The position numbers and the translations under genes are program-made. From the NCBI GenBank assembly GCA_020073165.1, contig JAIQFP010000003.1:62001-126000 (forward strand): a stretch of 64,000 nucleotides of DNA, given 5' to 3'. The first letter of the stretch is position 1. Every line of letters begins with the position of its first letter. The notes below the pieces were generated by a model, which saw nothing but the letters and a program-made list of their open reading frames with translations, ran no database searches and was not told the DNA's origin. Shown piece by piece: positions 15,356 to 24,638 of this stretch. The DNA is from Terriglobia bacterium (GTDB lineage Bacteria > Acidobacteriota > Terriglobia > Terriglobales > Acidobacteriaceae).

Positions 15356-17764
15356 ATGACTGTCACCAGTGACACGCCCTCAGTTCCGGCCTCCGCTGCG
15401 GAGAAGGCTCGGGACCGTGCGCTGTTGGCCGGGATCGGCCTCAGCAGCTTCGCCGCGCTCCTCCTGGAGCTGGCGCTGACCCGCCTGTTTTCCGTCGTCC
15501 TCTTCTACCACTTTGCCTTCCTGGCAATTTCCATTGCCCTGCTGGGCCTGGGCGCGGGCGGAGTCTTCGCGTATCTCCGGAAGAGCTGGTTGGCGCGGTG
15601 TGACACCCGTCTCCTGGCATCTCTGCTTTGTGTGGGCAACGTGATCGTACTACCCATCATCCTGGAGATTGTTTTGCATGTTCCCGTTTCCCTGAAACTC
15701 TCCATCGGCAACTTCCTCCGGCTCACTGCCCTCTACCTCGCGGCGGCCGTGCCCTTCTTTCTGACCGGATTGCAATTCGCAGTTGTGTTCGCACGCGAGT
15801 CCCGGCATATTCCTCGCTTGTACGGAGCGGACCTGGTCGGAGGCGCCGCCGCCTGCCTCGCGGTCGTGCCTCTGCTGAACTGGCTGGGCGCGCCCAACAC
15901 CATCCTGTTTGCCGCCGTGACGTCCGCAATCGCCGCGGCCGTATGGGCGAGCACGAAAGCAGCTCGCTGGCGGATCAGTGCCCTGGCCGCGGCGCTGCTC
16001 ATGCTCATCGCCGCCAACTATTCGGGAAGGCTCATTGATGTCATCTACGCCAAGGGCGTGCTTCGAGACCGTTCCTGGGTAGAGTTCGCGCGCTGGAACG
16101 CAATTTCGCGCGTCGAGGTGGACCGGCAAGGCGACGCCAAGGCAATCGTCATCGACGCCGACGCCTCCACCTACATCATGAATGCGGACCCCAAGCGTTG
16201 GCAGGACCCGGACTGGCGGGACGATCTCATGTCAGCCCCGCCGGCACTGGCCAGCGTCCTGCGGCCGCATGGAGCCTTTGCCATCATCGGTCCCGGAGGC
16301 GGGGTGGACGTCCTGCGCGCCCTGGTCAACGGCAGCCCCAGCGTGACCGGGATCGAGATCAATCCCATCATCGCCAACACCATCATGCGCGGGCGCTATG
16401 CCGACTACGCCTATCACCTTTACGAGCGGCCTGAGGTGCACCTTCACGTGACCGACGGACGGTCTTTTCTGCGGGGCACGGACCAGCGCTTCGACGTGGT
16501 CCAGATGACCCTGGTGGACACCTGGGCCTCGACTGCCGCCGGCGCTTTCGCGCTGAGCGAAAACAGTCTCTACACGGTGGAAGCTTTTCAAGAGTACTTC
16601 GAGCACCTGCAGCCGGATGGAATCATTGCCATCACCCGCTGGGAATTTCGCGAGCCGCGTGAAGCCTTGCGCGTGGTTTCAGTCGCCATGGAGGCCCTGC
16701 ACCGCATGGGCGTGACCAATACCAGCGCGAATTTCATGGTAGTTGCCGGAGGAGAGTTGGACGAGGATGGCATTCCAGTGGTGGTGTTGGCCAAGAAAAC
16801 CGCGTTCACACCGCAGGAAGAAGAAGCGGTTCGAGCCCATCTGGACGCCAATCCTGACCTTGCATCCCTGTATCTTCCCTCGCATTCGGGAGGCAATCCC
16901 TTCTCCGCCCTGATCGAGAGCAATGACCCCTCGGGGTTCGCGCGGCGGTATGCCTATAACGTCGCGCCGGTGACCGACACCTCGCCCTTCTTCTTCTTCA
17001 CTCTCAAGATTGCCCGGATGCTTCATCCCCAGGACATAAAGCACGGCATTGACTGGAAGGTGAACCTGGGAGTAGCGGTGCTGGGAATGGTCCTGGTGAT
17101 TTCCCTGCTGGTGGTATTGGCTTTCCTCATCGTCCCCCTGGCCCTACGGAGCGGACGCCGCCAGCAGCAGCCCGTCCGGCTGCTTTACTTCATTGCCATC
17201 GGACTGGGCTACATCCTGGTGGAGATTGCCTTCATCCAGCGTTTTGTGTTGTTCCTCGGCCATCCCACCTATGCGCTCACTGTGGTGGTGTTCCTGCTCC
17301 TGCTCTCCAGCGGCGCAGGCAGCTTGGCCTCGCGCAAATGGATGAGCCAGACCGCACGGGGATGGCTGCCGCTTATGCTCGTTGCGACTGCCCTGCTGCT
17401 TTACGTGTTCCTGCTTCCGGGGATTCTGCATGCGGTGGTGGGGCTGCCATTCTTGGCCAAGTTGTTGGTCAGCGGCATCATTCTCGTTCCCCTGGGATTC
17501 GCCATGGGGATGCCGTTCCCGACTGGATTGCGGGCGCTCGCCAGCCTCCCTGCGCCCGAGTTTCCCGCGACGGGGAACGGCGACGCCAACGAGAATGCCG
17601 TCGAGTGGGCCTGGGCCATGAATGCCGCCTCCAGCGTCCTGGGCTCCGTCCTGGCCATGGTTATCGCCATTCAGTTTGGTCTCAACGTCACGCTAGCCTG
17701 CGGGGCAGTCGCGTATCTTCTGGCCTGGCTGTTGACTGGAACCCTGCAACCCCGCCGCGCCTGA
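15356..17764 (+). CDS. Multi-pass membrane protein with spermidine-synthase-like domain
   Basis: 802 residues. Residues 25-230 hold about six to seven membrane helices, residues 270-500 a Rossmann domain like that of spermidine synthases (GAFAIIGPGGGVDVLRAL, then VTGIEINPIIANTIM, and D-x-x-QMTLVDTWAS after DVVQ), and residues 570-800 another six helices. This membrane-Rossmann-membrane layout is common in Acidobacteriota and related phyla. The acidic EIN after VTGI fits binding of S-adenosyl ligands. The substrate is unknown; decarboxylated SAM chemistry is only an inference. Confidence 0.75.
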   Translation: MTVTSDTPSVPASAAEKARDRALLAGIGLSSFAALLLELALTRLFSVVLFYHFAFLAISIALLGLGAGGVFAYLRKSWLARCDTRLLASLLCVGNVIVLPIILEIVLHVPVSLKLSIGNFLRLTALYLAAAVPFFLTGLQFAVVFARESRHIPRLYGADLVGGAAACLAVVPLLNWLGAPNTILFAAVTSAIAAAVWASTKAARWRISALAAALLMLIAANYSGRLIDVIYAKGVLRDRSWVEFARWNAISRVEVDRQGDAKAIVIDADASTYIMNADPKRWQDPDWRDDLMSAPPALASVLRPHGAFAIIGPGGGVDVLRALVNGSPSVTGIEINPIIANTIMRGRYADYAYHLYERPEVHLHVTDGRSFLRGTDQRFDVVQMTLVDTWASTAAGAFALSENSLYTVEAFQEYFEHLQPDGIIAITRWEFREPREALRVVSVAMEALHRMGVTNTSANFMVVAGGELDEDGIPVVVLAKKTAFTPQEEEAVRAHLDANPDLASLYLPSHSGGNPFSALIESNDPSGFARRYAYNVAPVTDTSPFFFFTLKIARMLHPQDIKHGIDWKVNLGVAVLGMVLVISLLVVLAFLIVPLALRSGRRQQQPVRLLYFIAIGLGYILVEIAFIQRFVLFLGHPTYALTVVVFLLLLSSGAGSLASRKWMSQTARGWLPLMLVATALLLYVFLLPGILHAVVGLPFLAKLLVSGIILVPLGFAMGMPFPTGLRALASLPAPEFPATGNGDANENAVEWAWAMNAASSVLGSVLAMVIAIQFGLNVTLACGAVAYLLAWLLTGTLQPRRA

Positions 17765-17859
17765 CGTGAAGCTCAGGCCCACCGTCTGTTATGATGCTGC
17801 GGCTCGAACCTTTCTTGACGCCTGTGGATTTTCTGCGATGATGTTGACTGGGAGAATAC

Positions 17860-18939
17860 GTGCCTAGCCAGAAGCAGTTGAAGTGGTCTCAACTGAAGGT
17901 CGGGCTCACCGTGCTGGTCGCCAGCATCACCTTGGCCGTCTTGATATTCCTCATGAGCGGTACCGGCGGCATATTTACCCGCAAAATCATCGTCAAATCG
18001 TATTTTGACAACGCCAGCGGGCTGCGCGAGGGCGCCCCGGTGCGGCTGGCCGGTGTCGATATCGGCAATGTCACCCGCATTCGTGTGGTCTCCGATCCCG
18101 ACAAGAAATTGACCCCGGTCGAAGTGACCATGAAGGTCAGCACCCAATATCGGGAGAACCTGCGTGCCGATTCTCTGACCTCGCTCTCTACCGCCGGGGT
18201 GTTGGGGGAAACCTACATCGACATTGACAGCTCCCTGGCCAAAGGGCCGCAGGTCCGCAACGGGGCCGTCCTGCCGATTCGCGACCGTCCCGACTTCCAG
18301 GACGTGGTGCGCGCCAGCCAGGGCACCTTGCAGAACCTCGACGCCTTGCTGAAACGTGCTGATCGCATCATTGCCTTCATCGAAAGCGGGCAAGGCTCCG
18401 TCGGCAAGCTGATCTACGATCCCACCTTGTACACTCGCCTGACCTCCACGGTGGATGAGTTCCAGAACCTCGTCAGCCAGGTGAGTCAGGGCCAGGGCAC
18501 GATCGGCAAGCTGATTTCAAACGACGAACTCTACCGCAAAGTCAACGCCAGCGTGGACAAGCTGAACACCATCATCGACGATCTCAACGCGGGCAAGGGC
18601 ACCGCCGGCAAGTTCCTCAAAGACCCCACTCTCTATAACAATGCCAACGACACCGTAGCCAACGTCAAGAAGTTCACCGAAGATGTGAACGCCGGCAAAG
18701 GCGCGCTGGGCAAGTTGGCCAAGGACCAGGAATTCGCCGACAAGCTGCAGAACACCATGAACAAGCTCTCGGCTCTGACCGACCGTCTGGAAGCCGGGGA
18801 GGGCACCGCCGGCAAGCTGTTCAAGGATCCTTCCCTCTACAACAACGCCGACCAGATGTTGGTGGAAACCCGGCAACTGGTCAAGGCCATCCGGGAGAAT
18901 CCCAAGAAGTATCTCACCATCCACTTCAAGGTCTTCTGA
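17860..18939 (+). CDS. MlaD/MCE-family lipid transport protein
   Basis: 359 residues, GTG start with GGGAGA upstream. One N-terminal membrane helix (about residues 16-36) is followed by an MCE domain at 45-125 (YFDNASGLREGAPVRLAGVDIGNV). Residues 165-340 are a set of four to five repeats, each about 40 residues, with the core G-x-GT-x-GKL-x-x-D-x-LY. MCE proteins form periplasmic hexamers that carry phospholipids across the periplasm. The usual MlaE/MlaF permease and ATPase are not next to it. Confidence 0.85.
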   Translation: MPSQKQLKWSQLKVGLTVLVASITLAVLIFLMSGTGGIFTRKIIVKSYFDNASGLREGAPVRLAGVDIGNVTRIRVVSDPDKKLTPVEVTMKVSTQYRENLRADSLTSLSTAGVLGETYIDIDSSLAKGPQVRNGAVLPIRDRPDFQDVVRASQGTLQNLDALLKRADRIIAFIESGQGSVGKLIYDPTLYTRLTSTVDEFQNLVSQVSQGQGTIGKLISNDELYRKVNASVDKLNTIIDDLNAGKGTAGKFLKDPTLYNNANDTVANVKKFTEDVNAGKGALGKLAKDQEFADKLQNTMNKLSALTDRLEAGEGTAGKLFKDPSLYNNADQMLVETRQLVKAIRENPKKYLTIHFKVF

Positions 18940-19073
18940 GGGTCGCGCCAAGTGGGTGACATTCTGGACTTCCAGCCGTCCAAGCCAGGGCGTGGATTCC
19001 CCCGGGGTCGTTTCGTTCACTGGGGAATTAGGGCCTGAATGCTCTTCCATCTTCTCTTCCTACGCGAGGAACT

Positions 19074-21110
19074 ATGCGCTTCTTAAGGATTCCACTCTTT
19101 CTGCTTCTCTCCGCAGGTATGGCGCTCGCACAATCTGCCAGCCGCGACGGCCAAAAGCAGTCGGGCCTGAGTTTCACTCCTGATGCCCTCGACCCAAGCG
19201 TGGACCCATGCACGGACTTCTATGCCTACGCCTGCGGCAAGTGGCAGGTCCAGAGCCCGATTCCCGGCGATCGTTCGAGCTGGGGGCGCTTCGACGAACT
19301 AACCGAGCAAGGCCAGTATGTGGTGCGCGGCATCCTGGAGAAATACTCCGCCAACGACGCGCAGCGTAGTCCTGTGGAGCAGAAGATCGGCGACTACTAC
19401 CAGTCCTGCATGGACGAAAGTGCCATCGAAAGCGCGAGCACGCGGCCTCTGGACCGCGAACTGCAGCTCATCGCCGGGTTGCGCTCCAAGCAGGATCTGG
19501 CGAAACAGCTGATTCACCTGCACCGCGAAGGAGTCGGCGCCCTGTTCAGTTTCAGTTCCGACCAGGACTTCAAGGACGCCAGCCAGGTGATCGCCGAGGC
19601 TGACCAGGGCGGCATGGCCCTGCCCGATCGCGATTACTACCTGAAGGACGACGCGAAATCCGTCGAGCAGCGCAAGCAGTACGTGGAGCACGTGCAGAAG
19701 ATGTTCGAGCTGCTGGGCGACTCTCCCGATAAAGCTGCCGCCGAGGCCAAGACGGTCATGGACACTGAAACCGGCTTGGCCAAGGGTGCCTTGGACCGCG
19801 TCAGCCGCCGCGATCCTGAAAAGGTGTACCACCGCATGACCGCGACGGAGCTCGCGGCTCTGAGCCCCTATTTCGGCTGGAACCTGTATCTGCAAGGCAT
19901 CGGCGCACCGGCCACCCAGACGGTGAACGTCACCGAGCCCGAGTTCTTCAAGCACATGGACGGCCTGCTGAAAACCACTTCGCTCGACGACTGGAAGACC
20001 TATCTGCGCTGGCAGGTGGTGCACGCCAACGTCGCGCTGCTTCCCAGCCGGTTCGTAGAAGAGAACTTCAACTTCTTCAGCAAGACTCTGAGGGGGACGA
20101 AAGAACTCGGCCCGCGCTGGAAGCGCTGCGTAAACTTCGCCGCCGGCGACCTCGGCGAAGCCGTAGGCCAGAAATACGTTGACGCCACCTTCGGCGCCGG
20201 CGGTAAAGAGCGCATGTTGAAGATGGTGAACGCCCTGGAAAAGGCTCTGGGCGAGGACATCAACAGCCTGCCCTGGATGGGCGACGATACCAGGAAGCAG
20301 GCCCTCATCAAGCTGCAAGCCATCACCAACCGCATCGCTTATCCCGACAAATGGCGCGATTACAGCGGCCTGAAGATTGTCCGCGGCGATGCCATGGGTA
20401 ATTCGCTGCGCGCCAACGAATTCGAATTCCAGCGTCAGCTCGACAAGATCGGCAAGCCCGTGGACAAGAATGACTGGCCCTATCCGCCCATGACCGTCGA
20501 CGCCAGCTACAATCCCCTACTGAACAACATCACCTTCCCCGCCGGCATTCTGCAGCCGCCGTTCTTCGACAATCACGCCGACGATGCCATGAACTTCGGC
20601 GCCATCGGCGCCGGCATCGGGCACGAACTGACCCACGGCTTCGACGACCAGGGCAGCCAGTTTGACGCCCAGGGCAACCTGCGCAACTGGTGGACCGAGC
20701 AGGACAAGAAAGAATTCGAGCAGCGTACCCAGTGCATCGCCGATGAATACTCCGGCTTCACCGCCGTGGACGACCTGAAGATCAACGGCAAGCTGACGCT
20801 GGGCGAGAACGTGGCCGACAACGGCGGCCTGCGCATCGCCTACATGGCGCTGCTGAACACGCTCGCCGGCCAGCAGCCTGCCCCCATTGACGGTTTCACC
20901 GCGCAGCAGCGTTTCTTCCTGGGCTGGGCCAACGTCTGGTGCCAGAACCGCACCGACGCCTTCCGCCGCATGCTGGTCACCATCGACCCCCATTCCCCCG
21001 GCAAGTGGCGGGTAAACGGCACCGTGTCCAACATGCCCGAGTTCCGCGAGGCCTACCACTGCAAAGCCGACGCGTCGATGGTGCGCGAGAACGCGTGCAG
21101 AGTGTGGTAG
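19074..21110 (+). CDS. M13-family zinc metallopeptidase (PepO/neprilysin type)
   Basis: 678 residues with a signal peptide at 1-20. The N-terminal M13 segment (DPSVDPCTDFYAYACGKW) and the catalytic region with the zinc motif HELTH in GIGHELTHGFDDQG, the ENVADNGG third-ligand motif and the C-terminal HCKADASMVRENACRVW are intact. It is a secreted or periplasmic oligopeptidase. Length is normal for bacterial PepO. Flanked by unrelated genes. Confidence 0.93.
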   Translation: MRFLRIPLFLLLSAGMALAQSASRDGQKQSGLSFTPDALDPSVDPCTDFYAYACGKWQVQSPIPGDRSSWGRFDELTEQGQYVVRGILEKYSANDAQRSPVEQKIGDYYQSCMDESAIESASTRPLDRELQLIAGLRSKQDLAKQLIHLHREGVGALFSFSSDQDFKDASQVIAEADQGGMALPDRDYYLKDDAKSVEQRKQYVEHVQKMFELLGDSPDKAAAEAKTVMDTETGLAKGALDRVSRRDPEKVYHRMTATELAALSPYFGWNLYLQGIGAPATQTVNVTEPEFFKHMDGLLKTTSLDDWKTYLRWQVVHANVALLPSRFVEENFNFFSKTLRGTKELGPRWKRCVNFAAGDLGEAVGQKYVDATFGAGGKERMLKMVNALEKALGEDINSLPWMGDDTRKQALIKLQAITNRIAYPDKWRDYSGLKIVRGDAMGNSLRANEFEFQRQLDKIGKPVDKNDWPYPPMTVDASYNPLLNNITFPAGILQPPFFDNHADDAMNFGAIGAGIGHELTHGFDDQGSQFDAQGNLRNWWTEQDKKEFEQRTQCIADEYSGFTAVDDLKINGKLTLGENVADNGGLRIAYMALLNTLAGQQPAPIDGFTAQQRFFLGWANVWCQNRTDAFRRMLVTIDPHSPGKWRVNGTVSNMPEFREAYHCKADASMVRENACRVW

Positions 21111-21140
21111 GAGTGGGAGTCTTACCAGGCTGGGTTACTG

Positions 21141-21168
21141 GTGTAATGGCGATGTTACGCCAACAATG
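21141..21168 (+). repeat. Direct repeat, left copy
   Basis: GTGTAATGGCGATGTTACGC then CAACAATG. A near copy, GTGTAATGGGGATAACTACG then CCAACAATG, is at 22361-22389, so the pair brackets the oxidoreductase gene at 21279-22256. Confidence 0.5.
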
Positions 21169-21278
21169 CCGGAGGGGCCCTTGCGTAGGAGGCTGGTCAG
21201 CAGCTTCAGGCGACTTGGCGCATTGACGAAATGCTTCGAGGGGCTATCCTTCAGCAGTCCTGAAAACGGGAGTCCCTA

Positions 21279-22256
21279 ATGAAAGCTATTGTTTATCACC
21301 GCTATGGTTCACCCGATGTTCTCAAGTGTGAAGAAATTGAAAAGCCGGCCGCTGGGGACGATGAAGTCTTGATAAAAGTCCGCGCAGCTTCCGTCAATCC
21401 AGCTGACGCGCACCTGATGAAAGGCAGGCCCTACATCGGTCGCCTGGTGTTCGGGCTGCGCAAACCAAAGCTCACACGACCCGGCTTTGATGTGGCCGGC
21501 CAGGTTGAAGCTGTGGGCAGGAACGCAACCCAGTTCAAACCAGGCGACGAGGTGTTCGGCTCGTGCCGTGGCGCCTTTGCCGAGTATGCGTGTGCTTCCG
21601 AGTCAGCCCTGGTCATGAAGCCGGATAACGTGACGTTTGAGCAAGCGGCTTCTGTACCGGTGGCGGCATACACCGCATTGCAGGGTCTTCGCGACAAGGG
21701 AAAGATTCAGCCGGGGCAGAAAGTTCTGATCAACGGCGCCGCGGGCGGCGTGGGTACGTTCACTGTACAGATCGCCAAGTGGTTCGGCGCAGATGTGACC
21801 GGCGTATGCAGCACCAGGAATGTGAACATGGTCCGATCCATCGGCGCAGATCAGGTCATTGATTACACCCAGCAGGATTTCACCCAAGGCACGCAACGCT
21901 ACGATCTGATTTTCGACCTGGTGTCGAACCATTCGTTGTTGGCCTGCAGGCGCGTCTTGAAGCCCAAGGGGATATACCTCGGGGCCGGAGTAGGACCGGG
22001 CAGCACCCCCTCGATGATCGGTCTTCTGGCTCGCTGGATCGCAGCGCTTGTATTGTCACGGTTGGTGGGCCAGAAGTTCGTCATGTTTATGGCGAAACGG
22101 AGCCAAGAGGACCTGACCATCATGCACGAGCTCATGCAGGCCGGAAAGGTAACAACTGTCATCGACAGGCGTTACAGGTTGAGTGAGGTCCCCGAAGCTA
22201 TGAGGTATCTGGAAGAAGGGCACGCTCGAGGAAAAGTAGTAATAACTTTGGAATAG
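21279..22256 (+). CDS. Zinc-free quinone oxidoreductase / MDR-family NAD(P)-dependent reductase
   Basis: 325 residues. The N-terminal GroES-like domain begins MKAIVYHRYGSPDVLK and lacks the Cys/Asp zinc ligands of true alcohol dehydrogenases. The nucleotide-binding fold shows VLINGAAGGVGTFTVQIAK, and the C-terminal end has the EAMRYLEEGHARGKVVI tail. It is likely an NADPH:quinone or enone reductase of the medium-chain family. It is bracketed by a pair of short direct repeats (21141 and 22361). Confidence 0.85.
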   Translation: MKAIVYHRYGSPDVLKCEEIEKPAAGDDEVLIKVRAASVNPADAHLMKGRPYIGRLVFGLRKPKLTRPGFDVAGQVEAVGRNATQFKPGDEVFGSCRGAFAEYACASESALVMKPDNVTFEQAASVPVAAYTALQGLRDKGKIQPGQKVLINGAAGGVGTFTVQIAKWFGADVTGVCSTRNVNMVRSIGADQVIDYTQQDFTQGTQRYDLIFDLVSNHSLLACRRVLKPKGIYLGAGVGPGSTPSMIGLLARWIAALVLSRLVGQKFVMFMAKRSQEDLTIMHELMQAGKVTTVIDRRYRLSEVPEAMRYLEEGHARGKVVITLE

Positions 22257-22360
22257 AACAACAAGACCTCACAACGCGCTACATGAGCGTACCTGCAATT
22301 TCTCACGAGCTGTGACAGCTGTCGTAACCCGACGTTCACACCAACAACCCCGGTCAATGA

Positions 22361-22389
22361 GTGTAATGGGGATAACTACGCCAACAATG
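22361..22389 (+). repeat. Direct repeat, right copy
   Basis: Right copy of the repeat at 21141-21168, differing by a few bases in its middle. It lies in the 22257-22655 gap. Besides this repeat and the palindrome at 22549-22572 I see nothing coding in that gap. Confidence 0.5.
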
Positions 22390-22548
22390 AGCAGTTTCCG
22401 AGTGGCCCACGAAGCAGGACTTGGCCGTTCGCCGAGCCCGAGCTCCCACCAAATCGAATGGCCGTTTTGCGCTTGCCCCGAGGGCCCCGTATCCATGCGG
22501 ATGTGGGAGCGGCGTACACAAAATTCAAAAAGAGCTTGCATCTGATAT

Positions 22549-22572
22549 GGTGTTGTAGTTAACTATAACACC
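22549..22572. promoter_or_regulatory. 24-base palindrome upstream of the secreted-protein gene
   Basis: GGTGTTgTAG-TTAA-CTAtAACACC is an almost perfect inverted repeat (22 of 24 positions pair) centred on GTTAAC, 84 bases before the next start codon. It is AT-rich in a GC-rich region and looks like an operator for a dimeric regulator. The regulator is unknown. Confidence 0.4.
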
Positions 22573-22655
22573 TGGCGACCATCGGTGATCGCTCGCACCC
22601 GAGTACGAGAGGAGGACCTGGCCCCAAGAATTAAAGATGCTTAGGAGAATGCAGC

Positions 22656-23219
22656 ATGAAATCCCTTCGAATTATGCTGTCCGTTGTTCTGATGTCGCTC
22701 TCCACCGTGGCTTTCGCGCAGTCCGACGCGCCAAAGTCTTCCGTCGCTCCTGCGCCGTCGGCGGCGCAGCAGTCCTTCGCAACCATGAAAACCCTGGCGG
22801 GAGAGTGGGAAGGCCCCGTCACCGTCCCGGAGGCACCGGAGATGTCAGGCAGCAAGATGCACGCCACCATGCGCGTGACCTCGCGGGGACACGTCCTGGT
22901 GCACGAGTTCCAGGAAGCGGGAACGCCGCTGGATGCGACAAAGTACGACCATCCGGTGACGATGCTTTACCTGGACGGAGACCAACTCACCCTGGTCCAC
23001 TATTGCGACGCGGGGAACCGGCCACGCATGATCGGCAAGATATCTCCGGACGGCAAGACGGTCGAGTTCGAGTTCAAGGATATCAGCGGGAGCCCGGAGT
23101 ACCACATGCACCATTCCGTGTTCACCATCATCGACGCCAACCATCACACCGAGGATTGGACGTTCATGATGAAGGACAAGCCGATCCACGCACACTTCGA
23201 CCTGCACCGGACCAACTGA
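22656..23219 (+). CDS. Secreted protein of unknown function (DUF1579-like)
   Basis: 187 residues with a signal peptide at 1-21 (ending VAFAQ). The mature part starts with FATMKTLAGEWEGPV, a motif typical of DUF1579-like beta-barrel proteins (a LxGxWxG motif early in a lipocalin-like barrel), and has DGKTVEFEFKD and a His-rich EYHMHHSVF segment. Ribosome binding site TTAGGAGAATGC precedes the ATG. A candidate operator lies upstream. The next gene, a GntR regulator, starts 113 bases later. Confidence 0.65.
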   Translation: MKSLRIMLSVVLMSLSTVAFAQSDAPKSSVAPAPSAAQQSFATMKTLAGEWEGPVTVPEAPEMSGSKMHATMRVTSRGHVLVHEFQEAGTPLDATKYDHPVTMLYLDGDQLTLVHYCDAGNRPRMIGKISPDGKTVEFEFKDISGSPEYHMHHSVFTIIDANHHTEDWTFMMKDKPIHAHFDLHRTN

Positions 23220-23332
23220 CGCCGTTTTGCGGGCGTCTGAGCCCGCAGGCGTCATCCTGAGGAGAGCTTTAGCTCGACGAAGGATCTCAAGGCTACTAGG
23301 GTATCTCGGGTAAGGGCTATCTGGAACCCATA

Positions 23333-23746
23333 ATGGACCGCGAGTGGAACGACAATCAGCCGATCTACCGCCAGCTGCGCGACCGTGTGGTCGCGATGAT
23401 CCTGGACGGCGTGCTCAAGGAAGGCGATCCGCTGCCCTCCGTGCGCAACGTCGCGGCTGAGTACCGGGTGAATCCGCTCACGGTCCTGAAGGGCTACCAG
23501 CAACTGGTGGACGAGGGACTGGTCGAGAGCAGACGAGGTCTCGGGATGTTTATCAATGCCGGCGCGCGCAGCCTGCTGCTGCGGGGCGAACGGGAGAAGT
23601 TCCTGGGCGAAGAATGGCCGAGGATCCAGGCCACTATCCAGCGGCTTGGCCTGAAGGCGGAAGATCTCCTGAATGGTTCGGGGCCGTCGTCGAAGGCAGC
23701 GCCGTCGAAGCCCGCGAAGGCGGATCCCACGGAAGAGGAGCACTGA
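23333..23746 (+). CDS. GntR-family regulator, YtrA type
   Basis: 137 residues. The N-terminal 70 residues are a winged helix of the GntR family (PIYRQLRDRVVAMILDG, LPSVRNVAAEYRVNPLTVLKGYQQL) with a short C-terminal part that lacks a large ligand domain, as in YtrA. YtrA-type regulators usually control the ABC transporter encoded next to them, and here an ATPase gene follows 4 bases after the stop and a permease gene overlaps that. Autoregulation at the promoter near 23300 is expected. Confidence 0.9.
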   Translation: MDREWNDNQPIYRQLRDRVVAMILDGVLKEGDPLPSVRNVAAEYRVNPLTVLKGYQQLVDEGLVESRRGLGMFINAGARSLLLRGEREKFLGEEWPRIQATIQRLGLKAEDLLNGSGPSSKAAPSKPAKADPTEEEH

Positions 23747-23750
23747 AACC

Positions 23751-24638
23751 ATGGCATGCATAGAAGCTCGCGGTTTGCGAAAGGTCTACGGCACAACGGT
23801 GGCCCTGGGCGGCGTCGATCTGCGCGTCGAAGAGGGCCGCATCCTGGGCCTGATCGGTCCCAACGGCGCCGGCAAGACCACCGCGCTCAACGCGATTCTC
23901 GGCCTCACCCCCTATCAAGGAGAACTGAGAGTGCTTGGCCGCAACCCGTGGGCGGAGCGCGATCTGCTGATGCGCGACGTGTGCTTCATTGCCGATGTTG
24001 CGGTGCTGCCGCGCTGGATGCGGGTTTCGCAAGCGCTCGACTACGTCGCAGGGGTGCACCCGCGATTCGATCGCGCGAAGGCGGATGGTTTTCTGGCGAA
24101 GACCACCATTCAACGCGCCAGCAAGGTCCGGGAGTTGTCGAAGGGCATGGTCGCCCAGTTGCATCTCGCGCTGGCCATGGCGATTGATGCGCGGTTGCTG
24201 GTGCTGGACGAACCAACGCTTGGCCTCGACATCCTGTATCGCAAACAGTTTTACGATTCCCTGCTGAACGACTACCTCGATCGCAATCGCACCATCGTGG
24301 TGGCGACGCACCAAGTAGAAGAGATCGAGCACGTACTTACCGATCTCATGTTCATCGACCGCGGCCGCATCGTCTTCGATCGCAGTATGGAGGAAGTGGA
24401 GGCGCGCTACCGCGAGGTGGCGGTGCACCCGGAGCAATTGGCGGCGGCGCGGGCGCTCAAGCCGATCCACGAGCGGCAGGGGATCGGTCGCAGCATCCTG
24501 CTGTTCGATGCGGCCGAAGGTCAGCAACTTGCCGGGCTTCTCTCCGGACTGGGCGAGGTGCGCACGCCCAGCATCGCCGACTTATTCGTGGCGGTGGTGG
24601 GTAACCAATCCGGCATGGCACAAGGAGCGGCTCAATGA
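23751..24638 (+). CDS. ABC transporter ATP-binding protein
   Basis: 295 residues from ATG 23751. Walker A GPNGAGKTTALN at about 37-48, Q-loop region at CFIADVAVLPRW, an unusual signature ELSKGMVAQLHLALAM in place of LSGGQ, Walker B RLLVLDEPTLGLD, and the switch His in VVATHQVEE. The C-terminal 70 residues resemble the tail of YtrB/YxlF-type exporters. Stop codon overlaps the start of the permease gene (ATGA). A longer frame from 23673 overlaps the GntR gene and is not used. Confidence 0.92.
   Translation: MACIEARGLRKVYGTTVALGGVDLRVEEGRILGLIGPNGAGKTTALNAILGLTPYQGELRVLGRNPWAERDLLMRDVCFIADVAVLPRWMRVSQALDYVAGVHPRFDRAKADGFLAKTTIQRASKVRELSKGMVAQLHLALAMAIDARLLVLDEPTLGLDILYRKQFYDSLLNDYLDRNRTIVVATHQVEEIEHVLTDLMFIDRGRIVFDRSMEEVEARYREVAVHPEQLAAARALKPIHERQGIGRSILLFDAAEGQQLAGLLSGLGEVRTPSIADLFVAVVGNQSGMAQGAAQ

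Noticed and set aside
21141-22389. Integron-like cassette sites around the oxidoreductase gene
   Set aside because: The repeats lack paired attC core sites, and no integron integrase is present.
22590-22612. GAGTACGAGAGGAGGACC resembles the sarcin-ricin loop of 23S rRNA
   Set aside because: Only about 12 bases match and the surrounding sequence does not continue as 23S rRNA.
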